Of a stretch of DNA of 64,000 bases, positions 46,564 through 56,129 are shown piece after piece. The position numbers were made by a program, and so were the translations under genes. Under the pieces are notes generated by a model. It was given only the letters and a program-made list of their open reading frames with translations. It did not search any database and was not told the origin of the DNA. The stretch is from Nostoc sp. NMS2 (GTDB lineage: Bacteria > Cyanobacteriota > Cyanobacteriia > Cyanobacteriales > Nostocaceae): assembly GCF_017115105.1 (NCBI RefSeq), contig NZ_JABXKH010000161.1, positions 1 to 64,000 on the forward strand, given 5' to 3'. The number at the start of each line of letters is the position of its first letter. Positions within the stretch are counted from its first letter, which is position 1.

Positions 46564-47373
46564 TTATACCCTTTCTTGAGTAACTAATGTTAGACTAACC
46601 CATTCGCCTTTCTCGTTATAGCTGCGAATCATCCTCTGGCGCAGGTTTGGCTGGATTAACCAACCCGCTTCCAAGAATAAGGGTTGACGTAACTGCACTT
46701 TGAGGGGAGAAGTTGCAGAAGCGCCATCAGGTAACAATAATACTTGTACCTGTTTTTGGGGATCTTGGTCAAAGAGAACGATGGAACCTTTGATGGTGGC
46801 AGTTGAGGTAATTGTACGTTCCTCAAAAGAGGTAGTTTGAATTAATCGCCCAGCATCATCAAGTTGTATTTTCAAAGTTGTAGAGTAAATATCAGGCGAT
46901 CGCAAATCTCGATAGATTGTCACTGCTTGTCCTCGCCATTCTCCCAATAAGTCATGTATCTGCAAAGGGCGATGTTCTGCTACTGGGGTTCCAGTTAGAT
47001 GTTCTCGAATCAGAGTTAGTCCATTTAGATGACCATTTTTATCAAACAGTTGCACCAGACGTAAGCGGCGATTTTCATGAACAAAAGCGAGTTCTGCACC
47101 AAATTCGGAAAATGGCCCTAGCTGCATTAAACCTTCAGAAAATGAACCATTTTCAAAAAATAGCAGACCCCCTCCCACAGACATAAATTCTCTGATTACA
47201 TCATCCTTTCCCGAACGGCTCAGAGTTAAGCGCACTGTCTGGTTATTGTTTAAACCTTCTAGGCAAAGACGGCTAGAAGTATCGTTCAGAAGCGTACCTT
47301 GGGGAGAGAAATTAGTAAATGAACCTTCCCATACACCCAGATTTTGCAGAAAACATTCCCATTGCGATTTCAT
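46564..47373 (-). CDS. DUF3598 family protein (calycin-like)
   Basis: A 269-aa soluble protein composed of two related beta-rich halves, WECFLQNLGVWEGSFTNFSPQG (residues 4-25) and DLLGEWRGQAVTIYRDLRSP (about 142-161). This is typical of the cyanobacterial DUF3598, which is thought to have a lipocalin-like fold. I know no established function. The ATG start is preceded by a heptamer-repeat region. Confidence 0.85.
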   Translation of the reverse strand: MKSQWECFLQNLGVWEGSFTNFSPQGTLLNDTSSRLCLEGLNNNQTVRLTLSRSGKDDVIREFMSVGGGLLFFENGSFSEGLMQLGPFSEFGAELAFVHENRRLRLVQLFDKNGHLNGLTLIREHLTGTPVAEHRPLQIHDLLGEWRGQAVTIYRDLRSPDIYSTTLKIQLDDAGRLIQTTSFEERTITSTATIKGSIVLFDQDPQKQVQVLLLPDGASATSPLKVQLRQPLFLEAGWLIQPNLRQRMIRSYNEKGEWVSLTLVTQERV

Positions 47374-47654
47374 AACTATTTCGTCATTTGTTATTGGTCA
47401 TTTGTCATTTGTCATTGGATTTATCGCCAAGACGCGATAAATCGTCGTCTTTACAAGAATTATTCCTTCGTCTTGACCGCGATTTATCGCGTCTCTTGCC
47501 TTAACCAAACAGTATTGGGATTAGCCCTGTTAAATTGATATGTAGGTTTAATTTCATCTTCGTTCAATTCAAAACTCCGGTTGTTCTTTTAAAATCTTGA
47601 AAATTTCAAGTTCAAAGGACAAAGGACAAAAGACCAATGACCAATGACAAATGA
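47374..47654. repeat. Repeat block between DUF3598 and ftsX genes
   Basis: 47388-47418 has ttattggtcatttgtcatt heptamer units. 47420-47515 is a partial relative of the MITE at 32195-32328: it shares the gacgcgataaatcg...cgatttatcgcgtct palindrome and one end (ttaaccaaacagtattggga) but lacks the other. 47615-47655 has a second heptamer run in inverse orientation. Confidence 0.7.
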
Positions 47655-48557
47655 CTATCCTTTAGCAAAACGTCGGACTGCAAATAAGCTCCCCATTAAT
47701 CCTACAGCTGCACCGAAACTCAAGAGAATCAAGGGTAATAGTAAAATTTGGGCTGGAGTGAGTTGCACACCGTTGGTGATAGCTTGGATAAATTCAGGTT
47801 GATTGGCTAGCAATTTACCAAGAAACTGTTGAATCACAGAGATGAAACTCCAAGCGATCGCACCACCAACTAAACCAAAAGCAATTCCTTGTAAAATAAA
47901 TGGGAGGTAAATCCATGCAGAGGTTGCTCCCACCAGTTGCATAATTTCAATTTCTTGCCGTCGTGCCATGACAATCAGCCGAATTGTGGTTGTAGTCACT
48001 GCGATCGCTGTTAAGGTCAGAATAATCGTAATTGTTAAAGTAATCCAGTTCAGACCCCGGTGCAACTGTGCAATACGTTTAACTGCTTCATCGATATACT
48101 CCACTGTATCAACTCCGGGTAACTTAGCCAGTTGCGTTGCTAAAGTTGGTACAACTTGAGAATTACGCGCTTTCACCTTCATCTCATCAACCAAAGGATT
48201 CTCACCTAGCTGCTGAGTAGCGCCCTCAATATCAGAAATTCTCATTTCCTTAACTAACTTAGTCCAAGCCTGTTCTTTAGTGATGGTTTGCATCGCCGCG
48301 ACCTCTGGCATTTTTGCGATCAGTGGCTCAATATTTTCGGCCCGCGTATCCGGTTCAAGATAAACTGATACTTCTAGCTGACTACCGAACTGATAAAGGA
48401 GTTTTTCGACTTGCCAAGAGGTTTGCAAACTCAAACCAAATAAAAACAGTAATACCGTCACCGTACTTACAGCCGCCCAATTCATCCACCCCCCCCGCAT
48501 TAAACCGAGGAAAGTTTCTTTAAGCAGATAGTCTAGTTTCGTAAAAGACTTAAACAT
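47655..48557 (-). CDS. ftsX: Cell-division ABC transporter permease FtsX
   Basis: A 300-aa membrane protein with four helices: one N-terminal (WAAVSTVTVLLFLFGLSLQ), then a periplasmic loop (about 50-165) that activates murein hydrolases, and three C-terminal helices (WITLTITIILTLTAIAVTTTTIRL, GIAFGLVGGAIAWSFISVI, ILLLPLILLSFGAAVGLMGSLFAV). The conserved VMARRQEIEIMQLVGAT block precedes helix 3. It works with the ATPase FtsE, which is not in the window. A heptamer array lies right at its upstream edge. Confidence 0.94.
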   Translation of the reverse strand: MFKSFTKLDYLLKETFLGLMRGGWMNWAAVSTVTVLLFLFGLSLQTSWQVEKLLYQFGSQLEVSVYLEPDTRAENIEPLIAKMPEVAAMQTITKEQAWTKLVKEMRISDIEGATQQLGENPLVDEMKVKARNSQVVPTLATQLAKLPGVDTVEYIDEAVKRIAQLHRGLNWITLTITIILTLTAIAVTTTTIRLIVMARRQEIEIMQLVGATSAWIYLPFILQGIAFGLVGGAIAWSFISVIQQFLGKLLANQPEFIQAITNGVQLTPAQILLLPLILLSFGAAVGLMGSLFAVRRFAKG

Positions 48558-48558
48558 A

Positions 48559-48680
48559 ATTCGTAATTCGTAATTCGTAATTCGTAATTAATAATTCCCA
48601 ATTCCCAATGCCCAATACTTCGACTTACCTCGGCTTCGCTCGGCACAAGTCGCTCAGTACAAGTGCCCAATTCCCAATTC
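48559..48680. repeat. Heptamer array and palindromic repeat between ftsX and def
   Basis: Four attcgta units (48559-48589), cccaattcccaatgccca units, and one copy of the acttcgacttacctcggc...cgctcagtacaagt palindrome (48614-48664). It separates two divergent genes, so it sits in their shared promoter region. Confidence 0.8.
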
Positions 48681-48743
48681 CCCACTCCCCAACTTGATAG
48701 AATAAAAATAATACGAATTTTCACCATCTAGCCATTGAGACTC

Positions 48744-49307
48744 ATGCCCTCTGAAATTGCTGTAGAGAAAAAAAAGTTAAAAAATCCACCTTTGGAGCTT
48801 CATTATTTAGGCGATCGCGTGCTGCGTCAAGCTACAAAGCGGGTTTCTAAAGTAGATGAGGAACTTCGCCAGATGGTGCGCGAAATGCTGCAAACTATGT
48901 ACAGCAAAGATGGCATCGGTTTGGCTGCCCCCCAAGTGGGAATTCACAAACAACTAATTGTCATCGACCTGGAACCAGAGAATGCAGCTAATCCGCCTTT
49001 GATTTTGATTAACCCCACCATTAAACAAGTCAGCCGCGACATCTCTGTTGCCGAAGAAGGATGCTTAAGCATTCCTAACGTATATCTAGACGTAAAGCGT
49101 CCCGAAGTCGTGGAAATCGCCTATAAAGACGAGTATGGCCATCCCCGGACATTAAAGGCTAATGACCTTTTAGGACGCTGTATTCAGCACGAGATGGATC
49201 ACCTTAACGGCGTGGTATTTGTAGATCGTGTAGAAAACTCCTTGACTTTAGCCCAGGAGCTATCTAAGAATGGCTTCTCGTATCAAGCGGTGAAACCAAT
49301 AGCATAG
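48744..49307 (+). CDS. def: Peptide deformylase
   Basis: Removes the formyl group from nascent N-terminal methionine. The 187-aa product has motif 1 GIGLAAPQVG, motif 2 EEGCLSIP and motif 3 QHEMDHLNGV, with Cys and the two His as metal ligands. The ATG at 48744 gives MPSEIAVEKKKLKN; a TTG at 48735 is open but unnecessary. A small membrane-protein gene follows after 10 bp. Confidence 0.96.
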   Translation: MPSEIAVEKKKLKNPPLELHYLGDRVLRQATKRVSKVDEELRQMVREMLQTMYSKDGIGLAAPQVGIHKQLIVIDLEPENAANPPLILINPTIKQVSRDISVAEEGCLSIPNVYLDVKRPEVVEIAYKDEYGHPRTLKANDLLGRCIQHEMDHLNGVVFVDRVENSLTLAQELSKNGFSYQAVKPIA

Positions 49308-49317
49308 GGGGCTAGTA

Positions 49318-49521
49318 GTGTATTTAACTCCAAAAAGCGGTTTATTTCTGGGTGGTTCTTGTGTAAGTGCGATCGCAGCTGTCGGTTCGATTTTTGAACT
49401 CAGTTACGGACAACCAGATTTGGGTTTCCAAGTCACGGCGATTATCCTCGCATTGAGCATTCCACTCACCGGATTATTTTTCTTTGCCGCAGTGAAGGAC
49501 GCAAGGGCTAACATGAAATAA
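49318..49521 (+). CDS. Small two-helix membrane protein
   Basis: A 67-aa protein from GTG 49318, with helices at about 8-30 (GLFLGGSCVSAIAAVGSIFELSY) and 36-58 (GFQVTAIILALSIPLTGLFFFAAV). It is 10 bp after def and probably in the same transcript. Similar small proteins after def are seen in cyanobacteria as far as I recall; the function is unknown. A bidirectional terminator follows. Confidence 0.7.
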   Translation: MYLTPKSGLFLGGSCVSAIAAVGSIFELSYGQPDLGFQVTAIILALSIPLTGLFFFAAVKDARANMK

Positions 49522-49536
49522 GCATCAGGTACATAA

Positions 49537-49586
49537 AAAAGGTAAAAGGATGAAGTAACTCGGCAAAATTCATTCTTTTACCTTTT
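49537..49586. terminator. Bidirectional terminator
   Basis: AAAAGGTAAAAGGATGAA (49537-49554) and TTCATTCTTTTACCTTTT (49569-49586) pair at 17 of 18 positions, with A-run and T-run edges on both strands. It lies between converging genes and can end both. Confidence 0.8.
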
Positions 49587-49590
49587 ATTT

Positions 49591-52500
49591 TTACTCTGGA
49601 TCTTCCACTGCCCCTAAAGCTTTCAGCGTTACTAACTGCGCTGCGGTTAACCCTGTCACGGCAGTGATATTCATTCCTTCGTAGGGTTTTGGCGATCGCA
49701 GTGTTTTTAGGCACTCACCTGTCAATACATCCCAAACTTTAATTGTCTCATCTTGGCTACCACTAATTAGGGTTTGACCATCGGAACTAAAGGCAACTGA
49801 CCTGACCCAATTAGCCCCATACAAGGTTTTGAGACACTTGCCCATATAGACATCCCATAATTTTACTGTTTGGTCTTCACTGGCGCTAGCTAAAGTCCGA
49901 CCATCAGGGCTGAAGGCAACTGACCATACCCGATTAGTATGTTCTTGTAAAGTTGTGAGACACTTACCCATTTGGACATCCCATAATTTCACCATTTGGT
50001 CGTCACTGCCACTAGCTAAAATATGACCATCGGGACTGAAAGTAACTGACCTGATCCGATTACCATGTCCCTCCAAAATTTTCAGGCATTGTCCGGTTTG
50101 AACATCCCATAACCTGACTTTTTGGTTTTCACTGCCACTAGCTAAAGTTTCACCATCAGGGCTAAAAGTAACTGATCTTACCCAACTGGTATGCCCTTGC
50201 AAAGTTTTGAGGCATTCTCCCGTATGGACATCCCATAATTTCACTGTTTGGTCGTCACTGCCACTAGCTAAAATCTGACCATCAGGACTGAATGCAACTG
50301 ACCTAATTCGATTGGTATGTTCCTGCAACCTTTTGAGGCATTTTCCCGTTTGGACATTCCATAATTTCACTGTTTGCTTTTCACTACCACTAGCCAAAGT
50401 CTGACCATCGGGACTGAAAGCAAGCGATCGCACCCAGCTATTATGCCCTTGTAAAATTTTAAGGCACTTATCGTTACGGACATCCCATAATTTCACTGTT
50501 TGTTTTTCACTGCCACTAGCTAAAGTTTGACCATCGGGACTGAATGCAACTGACCTAATTCGATTGGTATGCCCCTGCAAAGTTTTCAGGCATTTTCTCG
50601 TGTTGACATCCCATAACTTCACTGTTTGGTTTTCACTACCACTAGCCAAAGTTTGACCATCGGGACTGAATGCAACTGACATTACCCGATTGCTATGCCC
50701 CTGCAACTTTTTGAGGCATTTTCCCGTGTGGACATCCCATAACTTCACTGTTTGGTCGTCACCACCGCTAGCCAAAATTTGACCATTAGGGCTGAAAGCA
50801 ACCGACCAGACGCGATTGGTATGTCCCTCCAAGGTTGTCAGACATTTTCCTGTGTGGATATTCCATAACTTTACTGTTTGGTCGTCACTGCCACTAGCTA
50901 AAATTTCACCATCGGGACTGAATGCAACTGACCTTACCCAATTGCTATGTCCCTGAAAGGTTATGAGGCATTCTCCGTTGTGGACATCCCATAACTTTAC
51001 TGTTTGCTTTTCACTGCCACTAGCTAAAGTTTGACCATCGGGACTGAAAGCAACTGACCTGACTCTATTAGTATTTCCCTGCAAAGTTTTAAAGCATTTT
51101 CCCGTGTGGAGATCCCATAACTTTACTGTTTGGTCTTCGCTGCCACTAGCTAAAATTTGACCATCGGGACTGAATGCAACTGACCTGACCCAATTACTAT
51201 GTTCTTGCAAGGTTGTGAGGCACTTACCGTCTTGGACATCCCATAACTTGACTGTTTGATCGTCACTGCCACTAGCTAAAATTTCACCATCGGGACTGAA
51301 GGCAACTGATTTTACCGAACCGCTATGTCCAGTACAAGTAAAAAGTAGCTTTCCATCTTCAACTTGCCACAAGTAAGTCTTACCATCAGCATCACCAGTA
51401 GCTAAAAGTTTTCCATTCGGGCTAAATGCCACTGACGAAATACTAACTAATGTTTCTGCAAAAACGGATTTAGCTAAATCAGCTTTGGCAAAATTCACCT
51501 GATGCAAATTCACACTTTGTAAATATGCTTGCCAAATAGTCAGACTAGAAAAGTCATAGCCGCTTAAATCAGTTTGTAGTTGACAAAGCATATTTAGCAG
51601 ATTTCCACCAGCGTATCCTGCCGCTTGGGGAGTTTTATTTTGTAGGTCAAATAAAATTTGAGATAAATGAGTTTCTAGATTTTTAGGAAATCTAAAAATC
51701 GTGGATAACCTATCTATAACCTGCTTAAGAATAAGGGTAATTTGAGTGTTGCGAATATAATCTTTGGCTGTCGCTTCCATTAAAGCGTGGCTCATAAATA
51801 GCTTAATGTCACCAGTAGTAATTTCCTGACAAACCTGTTCAATTAATCGGTCAGTTATGTATTCCATCACCACTGACTGAAGGGTGAAAAGTGCAGTTCT
51901 TTGTTCAATTAGCGATCGCCTCCGTAGTGACTCTAGTGCCTCCAGTACTTCCCTTTTGGGCAAGGGACGCACAATATCATCTAGCAATTCTTCTAGCGAA
52001 ACTAACTCGCGTTTGATTGCTAGCCAATAAATTATTTCTTTTTCGATCTCTGACAATCGCTCAAATTGCTGGTCTAATAAATTTCGGGTGTCGCCAAAAA
52101 TTATCTCCCCTTCAGCAAGAAAGGCAGCGATATCACCGCCAAATAACTCCCGAATTGGCTCAGAGACAAGTTTCAATGCCAAGGGATTGCCGGAATATTT
52201 CTCAATCAGCTTGGCCCATTTCTGCTGTGAACCAGATAATCCTTTATCTTGGAGAATTTCTTGTCCTTCTGTTTCTGCCAAGCCAACTAAGGATAATGTT
52301 CTGACTGGTGATGCCTCTCCCTCTAAAGGGGCAAATTCTTTTGGTTTTTCTCTCGAAGTCAGCACTAAGCAGCTTTGATGCGGTTCTTCCCCTATGCGTC
52401 GGAGTAGTTGACCATAATCTTGATATTCTTCTTTATATTCTCCGGCGCGATCGCCTTCTTGTAAAATTGTCTCTGCATTATCTAATACCAAAAGACAACG

Positions 52501-53121
52501 ACGCTCTCGTAAATAATTAATTAGCAGTGTTACTCTACCATCTACAGTTTCTGGTAATTCCGTTTCTCTCTCATCAGATAAAAAGCGGATTAGGTTTGCC
52601 AACATCTCTAAGACGGGTGGCGCATTACGGAGACTTCGCCAAATTAGGTATTCAAAATTCTCCTGAACTTCCTTCGCTAACTTTACAGATAAGGCAGTTT
52701 TACCAATTCCACCCATGCCCAATATTGCCACCAGTTGGCAGTTATCCTGGGTTAGCCACTGGGTTAACTGAGATAATTCTGTTACACGTCCATAAAAAAT
52801 GCAGATTCCAGGCGCTTCACCCCAATCTTGGCGGTTTTGGACAATGGGTTTATCATTCAGTGAAAATGCTTGATATTCAGATTCGATAACTTGTTGTAAC
52901 TTAGTGAGCTTACCCGGCCCGCTACCAGTAACATTAAATTTCTTGTAAACTTCGCTCAATCTTTTACGTACTGCTTCGGCACTGATAGCCAATTCTTTAG
53001 CGATCACATTTGGCGATTGTCCCCGAACAGCATATAAAAACACCTCTACCTCGCTGCTAGACAGGCAACGTTTTTGGGCTAAAGCTAAAATCACGTTTTC
53101 AGAAATCACACTCATACTCAC
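49591..53121 (-). CDS. HTH/NB-ARC/WD40 STAND protein with 14 WD repeats
   Basis: A 1176-aa NLR-like signal-transduction ATPase. Residues ~15-70 form a LuxR/sigma-like HTH ([29 protein letters not shown]). NB-ARC follows with Walker A GMGGIGKT (135-142) and Walker B LLVLDNAE (about 210-217). Then there are helical linker repeats. From about 555 to 1142 there are 14 WD40 repeats, enough for two seven-bladed propellers, ending in a short [19 protein letters not shown] tail. The repeats are very alike ([23 protein letters not shown]), which indicates recent internal duplication. STAND proteins act as ligand-triggered switches, some in phage defence or cell death; this one's effector would be the HTH. 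Confidence 0.9.
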   Translation of the reverse strand: MSMSVISENVILALAQKRCLSSSEVEVFLYAVRGQSPNVIAKELAISAEAVRKRLSEVYKKFNVTGSGPGKLTKLQQVIESEYQAFSLNDKPIVQNRQDWGEAPGICIFYGRVTELSQLTQWLTQDNCQLVAILGMGGIGKTALSVKLAKEVQENFEYLIWRSLRNAPPVLEMLANLIRFLSDERETELPETVDGRVTLLINYLRERRCLLVLDNAETILQEGDRAGEYKEEYQDYGQLLRRIGEEPHQSCLVLTSREKPKEFAPLEGEASPVRTLSLVGLAETEGQEILQDKGLSGSQQKWAKLIEKYSGNPLALKLVSEPIRELFGGDIAAFLAEGEIIFGDTRNLLDQQFERLSEIEKEIIYWLAIKRELVSLEELLDDIVRPLPKREVLEALESLRRRSLIEQRTALFTLQSVVMEYITDRLIEQVCQEITTGDIKLFMSHALMEATAKDYIRNTQITLILKQVIDRLSTIFRFPKNLETHLSQILFDLQNKTPQAAGYAGGNLLNMLCQLQTDLSGYDFSSLTIWQAYLQSVNLHQVNFAKADLAKSVFAETLVSISSVAFSPNGKLLATGDADGKTYLWQVEDGKLLFTCTGHSGSVKSVAFSPDGEILASGSDDQTVKLWDVQDGKCLTTLQEHSNWVRSVAFSPDGQILASGSEDQTVKLWDLHTGKCFKTLQGNTNRVRSVAFSPDGQTLASGSEKQTVKLWDVHNGECLITFQGHSNWVRSVAFSPDGEILASGSDDQTVKLWNIHTGKCLTTLEGHTNRVWSVAFSPNGQILASGGDDQTVKLWDVHTGKCLKKLQGHSNRVMSVAFSPDGQTLASGSENQTVKLWDVNTRKCLKTLQGHTNRIRSVAFSPDGQTLASGSEKQTVKLWDVRNDKCLKILQGHNSWVRSLAFSPDGQTLASGSEKQTVKLWNVQTGKCLKRLQEHTNRIRSVAFSPDGQILASGSDDQTVKLWDVHTGECLKTLQGHTSWVRSVTFSPDGETLASGSENQKVRLWDVQTGQCLKILEGHGNRIRSVTFSPDGHILASGSDDQMVKLWDVQMGKCLTTLQEHTNRVWSVAFSPDGRTLASASEDQTVKLWDVYMGKCLKTLYGANWVRSVAFSSDGQTLISGSQDETIKVWDVLTGECLKTLRSPKPYEGMNITAVTGLTAAQLVTLKALGAVEDPE

Positions 53122-53214
53122 ACTAAGACAGACTACACCCCAATGTTATCTCACTAGGTGAGACAACATCCTGTTAAAAGTGAGCATTCATCGAAAGCAG
53201 TGCGAAACTTCGTC

Positions 53215-53545
53215 TATTGGTGTCAACTTAAGTCAGAAAGCTTATTCCACGGTCGTTTTACCCCACACGCCAGATGCTCCACTACAGCGCAACTCTTGGA
53301 GACGCTTTGCGTTAAGCGAAGCTATGCCGTTCGCGCAGCGTCTCTAAGAGTTGGCTTTACGCGCATCCTGCGGCGGGGGAGACCCCTGTTCCCGCACTGG
53401 CTCCCCTTAATCCCCTCCCCGTTCACGGGGAGGGGAGATTTTGTCGCTAGACAAAAGCGGGGTGGGGTTCCGACGACTTAATTGGTAATTGAGTAGGCTT
53501 GATATAACGCCATTGCGAGGGTTTCACGTTAAGTTGACACCAATG
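53215..53545. mobile_element. 331-bp MITE with IS4-type ends and 9-bp target duplication
   Basis: The ends TATTGGTGTCAACTTAA (53215-53231) and the complement of CATTGGTGTCAACTTAA (53529-53545) match at 16 of 17 positions. AACTTCGTC flanks both sides (53206-53214 and 53546-53554), a perfect 9-bp duplication. The ends equal the terminal repeat at 5714-5730 beside the IS4-family remnant. The interior has palindromes (gagacgctttgcg / cgcagcgtctc, and cccctccccgttcacgggga) and no transposase. Confidence 0.82.
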
Positions 53546-53554
53546 AACTTCGTC

Positions 53555-54100
53555 CCCTCATGAACAAGGTTTTCCAACTGGATTTGATTTCTCATTTGTT
53601 GATTTTACGTACATTTGTAGCATCTTTATGCCGTTTAAATAATTTTCTCTATAGTTTACCTTGACCTAAGTAGCCAAGTTATTTTATAGTGAGTTTAAAG
53701 CTTAAAATCTAGTAACTTAGTGAATTTTTGGAAAATAAAAAGAAACTTAGTGAGTCAAGACTTACGCAATAACTTTTTAAAACTCTCATTCCTACGCTTC
53801 TCTACGAGAGGCTTCACCAATGTGAACGGTAACGCCTTCAAGGAATATATCCTCTGTTTGTTTCATAATTTTGCGTAAGTTTTTAATATCAAGATTGCCC
53901 TGGCAATTGACCGAGGAGCTTAATTTTTCATTATCTGCAAATATCAAGACCACCTTTGGCAGCATTCCAACTTTATTCAAGAGGATGACTGTTGTTTAGC
54001 TTTGCTTGGTGGGAGCAATGTGGGTATTAGCTGTTTCCTTAGTGTGGTCGGGGAAGCGCTACCTGCTACCTAGATTCAACTTTCAAAACAGGAAAAAACT
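53555..54100. other. AT-rich stretch with a second small inverted-repeat element
   Basis: AAGACTTACGCAA (53757-53769) and the complement of AAAACTTACGCAA (to 53883) enclose ~127 bp; this gcgtaagtctt unit also appears near 25045 and 38570-38655. A 62-codon minus-strand frame (53792-53980) runs through it but looks accidental. Otherwise I see nothing. Confidence 0.5.
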
Positions 54101-54340
54101 ATGAAACCCAGTTTTAAAGACAACGATAACTTGCTGTTCAGATTGTTTTGCAAGGGACTCAAGTATTTTCTGCTAGCGCTGTTGGGCGTTGCAGTGGTCT
54201 TTGTTGTGTCTCAAACTTTTAGGGCTGACATGATAGTTAGGGTGCTTTTATCGGAAATTCTCTGGATATGGATTGCAAGGATAGCAATTTTCCTAGTCTG
54301 TCTATTTGCGATCGCCATGATTATTGAGTCTTGGAGTTAA
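54101..54340 (+). CDS. Small two-helix membrane protein of unknown function
   Basis: A 79-aa protein with helices at about 21-41 (YFLLALLGVAVVFVVSQTF) and 55-76 (LWIWIARIAIFLVCLFAIAMII). The N-terminus is polar and basic. An AGGAAAA sequence lies upstream of the ATG. I do not recognise the family, and it may be lineage-specific. Confidence 0.55.
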   Translation: MKPSFKDNDNLLFRLFCKGLKYFLLALLGVAVVFVVSQTFRADMIVRVLLSEILWIWIARIAIFLVCLFAIAMIIESWS

Positions 54341-54573
54341 TAGAACAGGCGTTGCTATTCAAGGCTCATGTTCAAACTTAATAAATTGTTTTTGGCTAAC
54401 TTCCACTCAGCCAAAGGCTGCTTAACTTTCCATTTGGAGATTATATCATGCCAAACAGCAACGGCTCTGGGGGAGAAACATAGCAGCCATCAGAACTATA
54501 GCAGTTCTTATTTGGGTGTCAACTTAGAGCCAGGGCGGAGGTCATTCGCCCTTTTAACTTCTAAAATAGAAGA
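54341..54573. other. Gap before the PD-(D/E)XK nuclease gene
   Basis: Contains tgggtgtcaacttagagcca near 54515, a weak relative of the IS4-type end at 5714 and 53215. An ORF through it (54368-54631) has no recognisable product and overlaps the next gene, so I do not call it. Confidence 0.4.
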
Positions 54574-55392
54574 ATGCTGTCAACTCCTACTCAACTACTG
54601 CGACTGTCTCAAGGACAACTTAACTTACTAGAAACTTGTCCGCGTAAATTTCAACATACCTATCTAGAAAAACTCAATTCGCCCTCAAATCCAGAACAAG
54701 AAGAACGGCAAACTTTGGGTAGTCGTTTTCACTTGCTAATGCAGCAGCGAGAAATGGGTTTGCCAATTGATAGTTTTTTGCAAGCAGATGCTAAACTACA
54801 AAGCTGGATGCTAGCTTTTGCCGATGCAGCCCCAGAAATTTTAACATCTGCATCCGATAATCAAACTTTCCGTGAGAGTGAACACTACCGAACTCTGCAA
54901 GTTGAGGATTATTTGCTGACGGTTGTCTATGATTTGTTGATTGCAGATAACCAACAAGCGCAAATTCTCGACTGGAAAACTTATCCTAAGCCACCCAATA
55001 AACGCAAGTTAGAATCCAACTGGCAAACACGGCTTTATCTGTATGTGTTGGCAGAAACTAGCGACTATTCGCCAGAAAATATTTCCATGACTTACTGGTT
55101 TGTCCAATCTGAAGGCAAACCGCAGAATATTAAATTTAATTACAATACTGCTCAACACACACAAATAGCAAAGAAACTTAATCAACTGTTAAGTCAGTTA
55201 ACTAATTGGCTGGAAGATTATCAAAATAACCAGCAGTTTCCTCAAGTGGTGGAGGGTAGCAAAACCTGTGATTATTGTCAGTTTGCCAAACGGTGCGATG
55301 CCTACGGCGGTAAACTACGCATACAAGCAACTGAAGAAGCAGTAAAAGACTCATTGCCCAATTTTGACAGTATTCAAGAAGTCTCACTTTGA
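54574..55392 (+). CDS. PD-(D/E)XK nuclease with predicted 4Fe-4S cluster (Cas4/AddB-like)
   Basis: A 272-aa protein of the RecB-like nuclease clan. It begins with an SQGQLNLLETCPRKFQHTYLEKL motif (first Cys at 22), the motif LGSRFHLLMQQRE (the His of the RecB-family motif), the catalytic core VVYDLLIAD...AQILDWKTY (about 115-135) and a conserved QTRLYLYVLAE. The C-terminus has CDYCQFAKRC (Cys at about 232, 235, 241). The 1+3 cysteine layout is the iron-sulphur pattern of AddB and Cas4 nucleases. No CRISPR array or helicase is adjacent, so it is probably a housekeeping DNA-repair nuclease of cyanobacteria. Confidence 0.85.
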   Translation: MLSTPTQLLRLSQGQLNLLETCPRKFQHTYLEKLNSPSNPEQEERQTLGSRFHLLMQQREMGLPIDSFLQADAKLQSWMLAFADAAPEILTSASDNQTFRESEHYRTLQVEDYLLTVVYDLLIADNQQAQILDWKTYPKPPNKRKLESNWQTRLYLYVLAETSDYSPENISMTYWFVQSEGKPQNIKFNYNTAQHTQIAKKLNQLLSQLTNWLEDYQNNQQFPQVVEGSKTCDYCQFAKRCDAYGGKLRIQATEEAVKDSLPNFDSIQEVSL

Positions 55393-55454
55393 TTTTATCC
55401 GCAGGATTTTGTTACTAAAACAGATTTTTTATACCTGTATACTATTGTGAAAAA

Positions 55455-55994
55455 CTAAAAAGTAATATAAAGTCCTTTTTTTAAATCTAAAGCATTTGAA
55501 AGCATTTTCATTAAAAGGGCTATATTCGGTAAATGTTCTTTCTTTTCATTCAATAATAAATTAAGTAATTCAAAGTTATTCTTCACTTGCTCAAGAGATT
55601 GAAAATACGATCCCATTTTGCCAGGGTTAAAATAGTTTCCTGGAATGCCGAAATTTTTACCTAACAAGGGAGATGTATCTTTATCCAGTTCATTGAGTAG
55701 CATATTATAGAGAGGCAACCAATCATAGCCAAGTCCAATATCACATTGAGGATTATAATACTTGGTAATTGCAAAATCACCATACTGGCTTATGTCCTCT
55801 ATCTCGATCATTTCTTTCCATAAATAATCTAAAGGTTCGCCTTCATCGGGATTTTTAAGGTATGAAAAGTTATTTTCGATAAAAGTAATCAATTCATTTC
55901 TTTGGTTAATAACAAGTGCATTTTCTAAAATATCAGCTAATTCTTGAATAAACGCATCGTAATCAAAGACAAATGCTTTATGCTCCATTGACAT
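55455..55994 (-). CDS. AT-rich gene of unknown function
   Basis: A 179-aa soluble protein (MSMEHKAFVFDYDAFIQELADILENAL...). It is acidic, with YLKNPDEGEPLDYLWKEMIEIEDISQYGDFAITKYYNPQCDIGLGYDWLPLYNML as its most distinctive block. I do not recognise it. It is clearly richer in A and T than its neighbours, and the flanks are AT-rich too, which suggests an acquired gene. The general look resembles immunity or antitoxin-like small proteins, but that is a guess with no motif behind it. Confidence 0.6.
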   Translation of the reverse strand: MSMEHKAFVFDYDAFIQELADILENALVINQRNELITFIENNFSYLKNPDEGEPLDYLWKEMIEIEDISQYGDFAITKYYNPQCDIGLGYDWLPLYNMLLNELDKDTSPLLGKNFGIPGNYFNPGKMGSYFQSLEQVKNNFELLNLLLNEKKEHLPNIALLMKMLSNALDLKKGLYITF

Positions 55995-56129
55995 TTTTTA
56001 AAATTCCTTGTCGTCAAAATTTAACATAGTTGTGTTAGCTGAAAAAATAAATCTTCTTAAATAAATTTTTTGTTGATATCGCTAAAATTCCGGGATCATC
56101 TATATAAAAAAATCACAACTTCTAAATTT

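Noticed and set aside
49591-51400. Regular repeats that could suggest a CRISPR-like or tandem array
   Set aside because: They are the DNA of the WD40 repeats (about 126 bp each) in one long open frame, not repeat-spacer units.
53792-53980. 62-codon minus-strand frame near the MITE
   Set aside because: It runs through a repeat element end and shows no conserved pattern.
54368-54631. 87-codon plus-strand frame before the PD-(D/E)XK gene
   Set aside because: It overlaps the start of a well-supported gene in another frame and its sequence is not protein-like.
54574-55392. Cas4-like nuclease as a sign of a CRISPR locus
   Set aside because: No cas1/cas2, effector genes or repeat-spacer array are nearby; the Fe-S nuclease is more likely a general repair protein.
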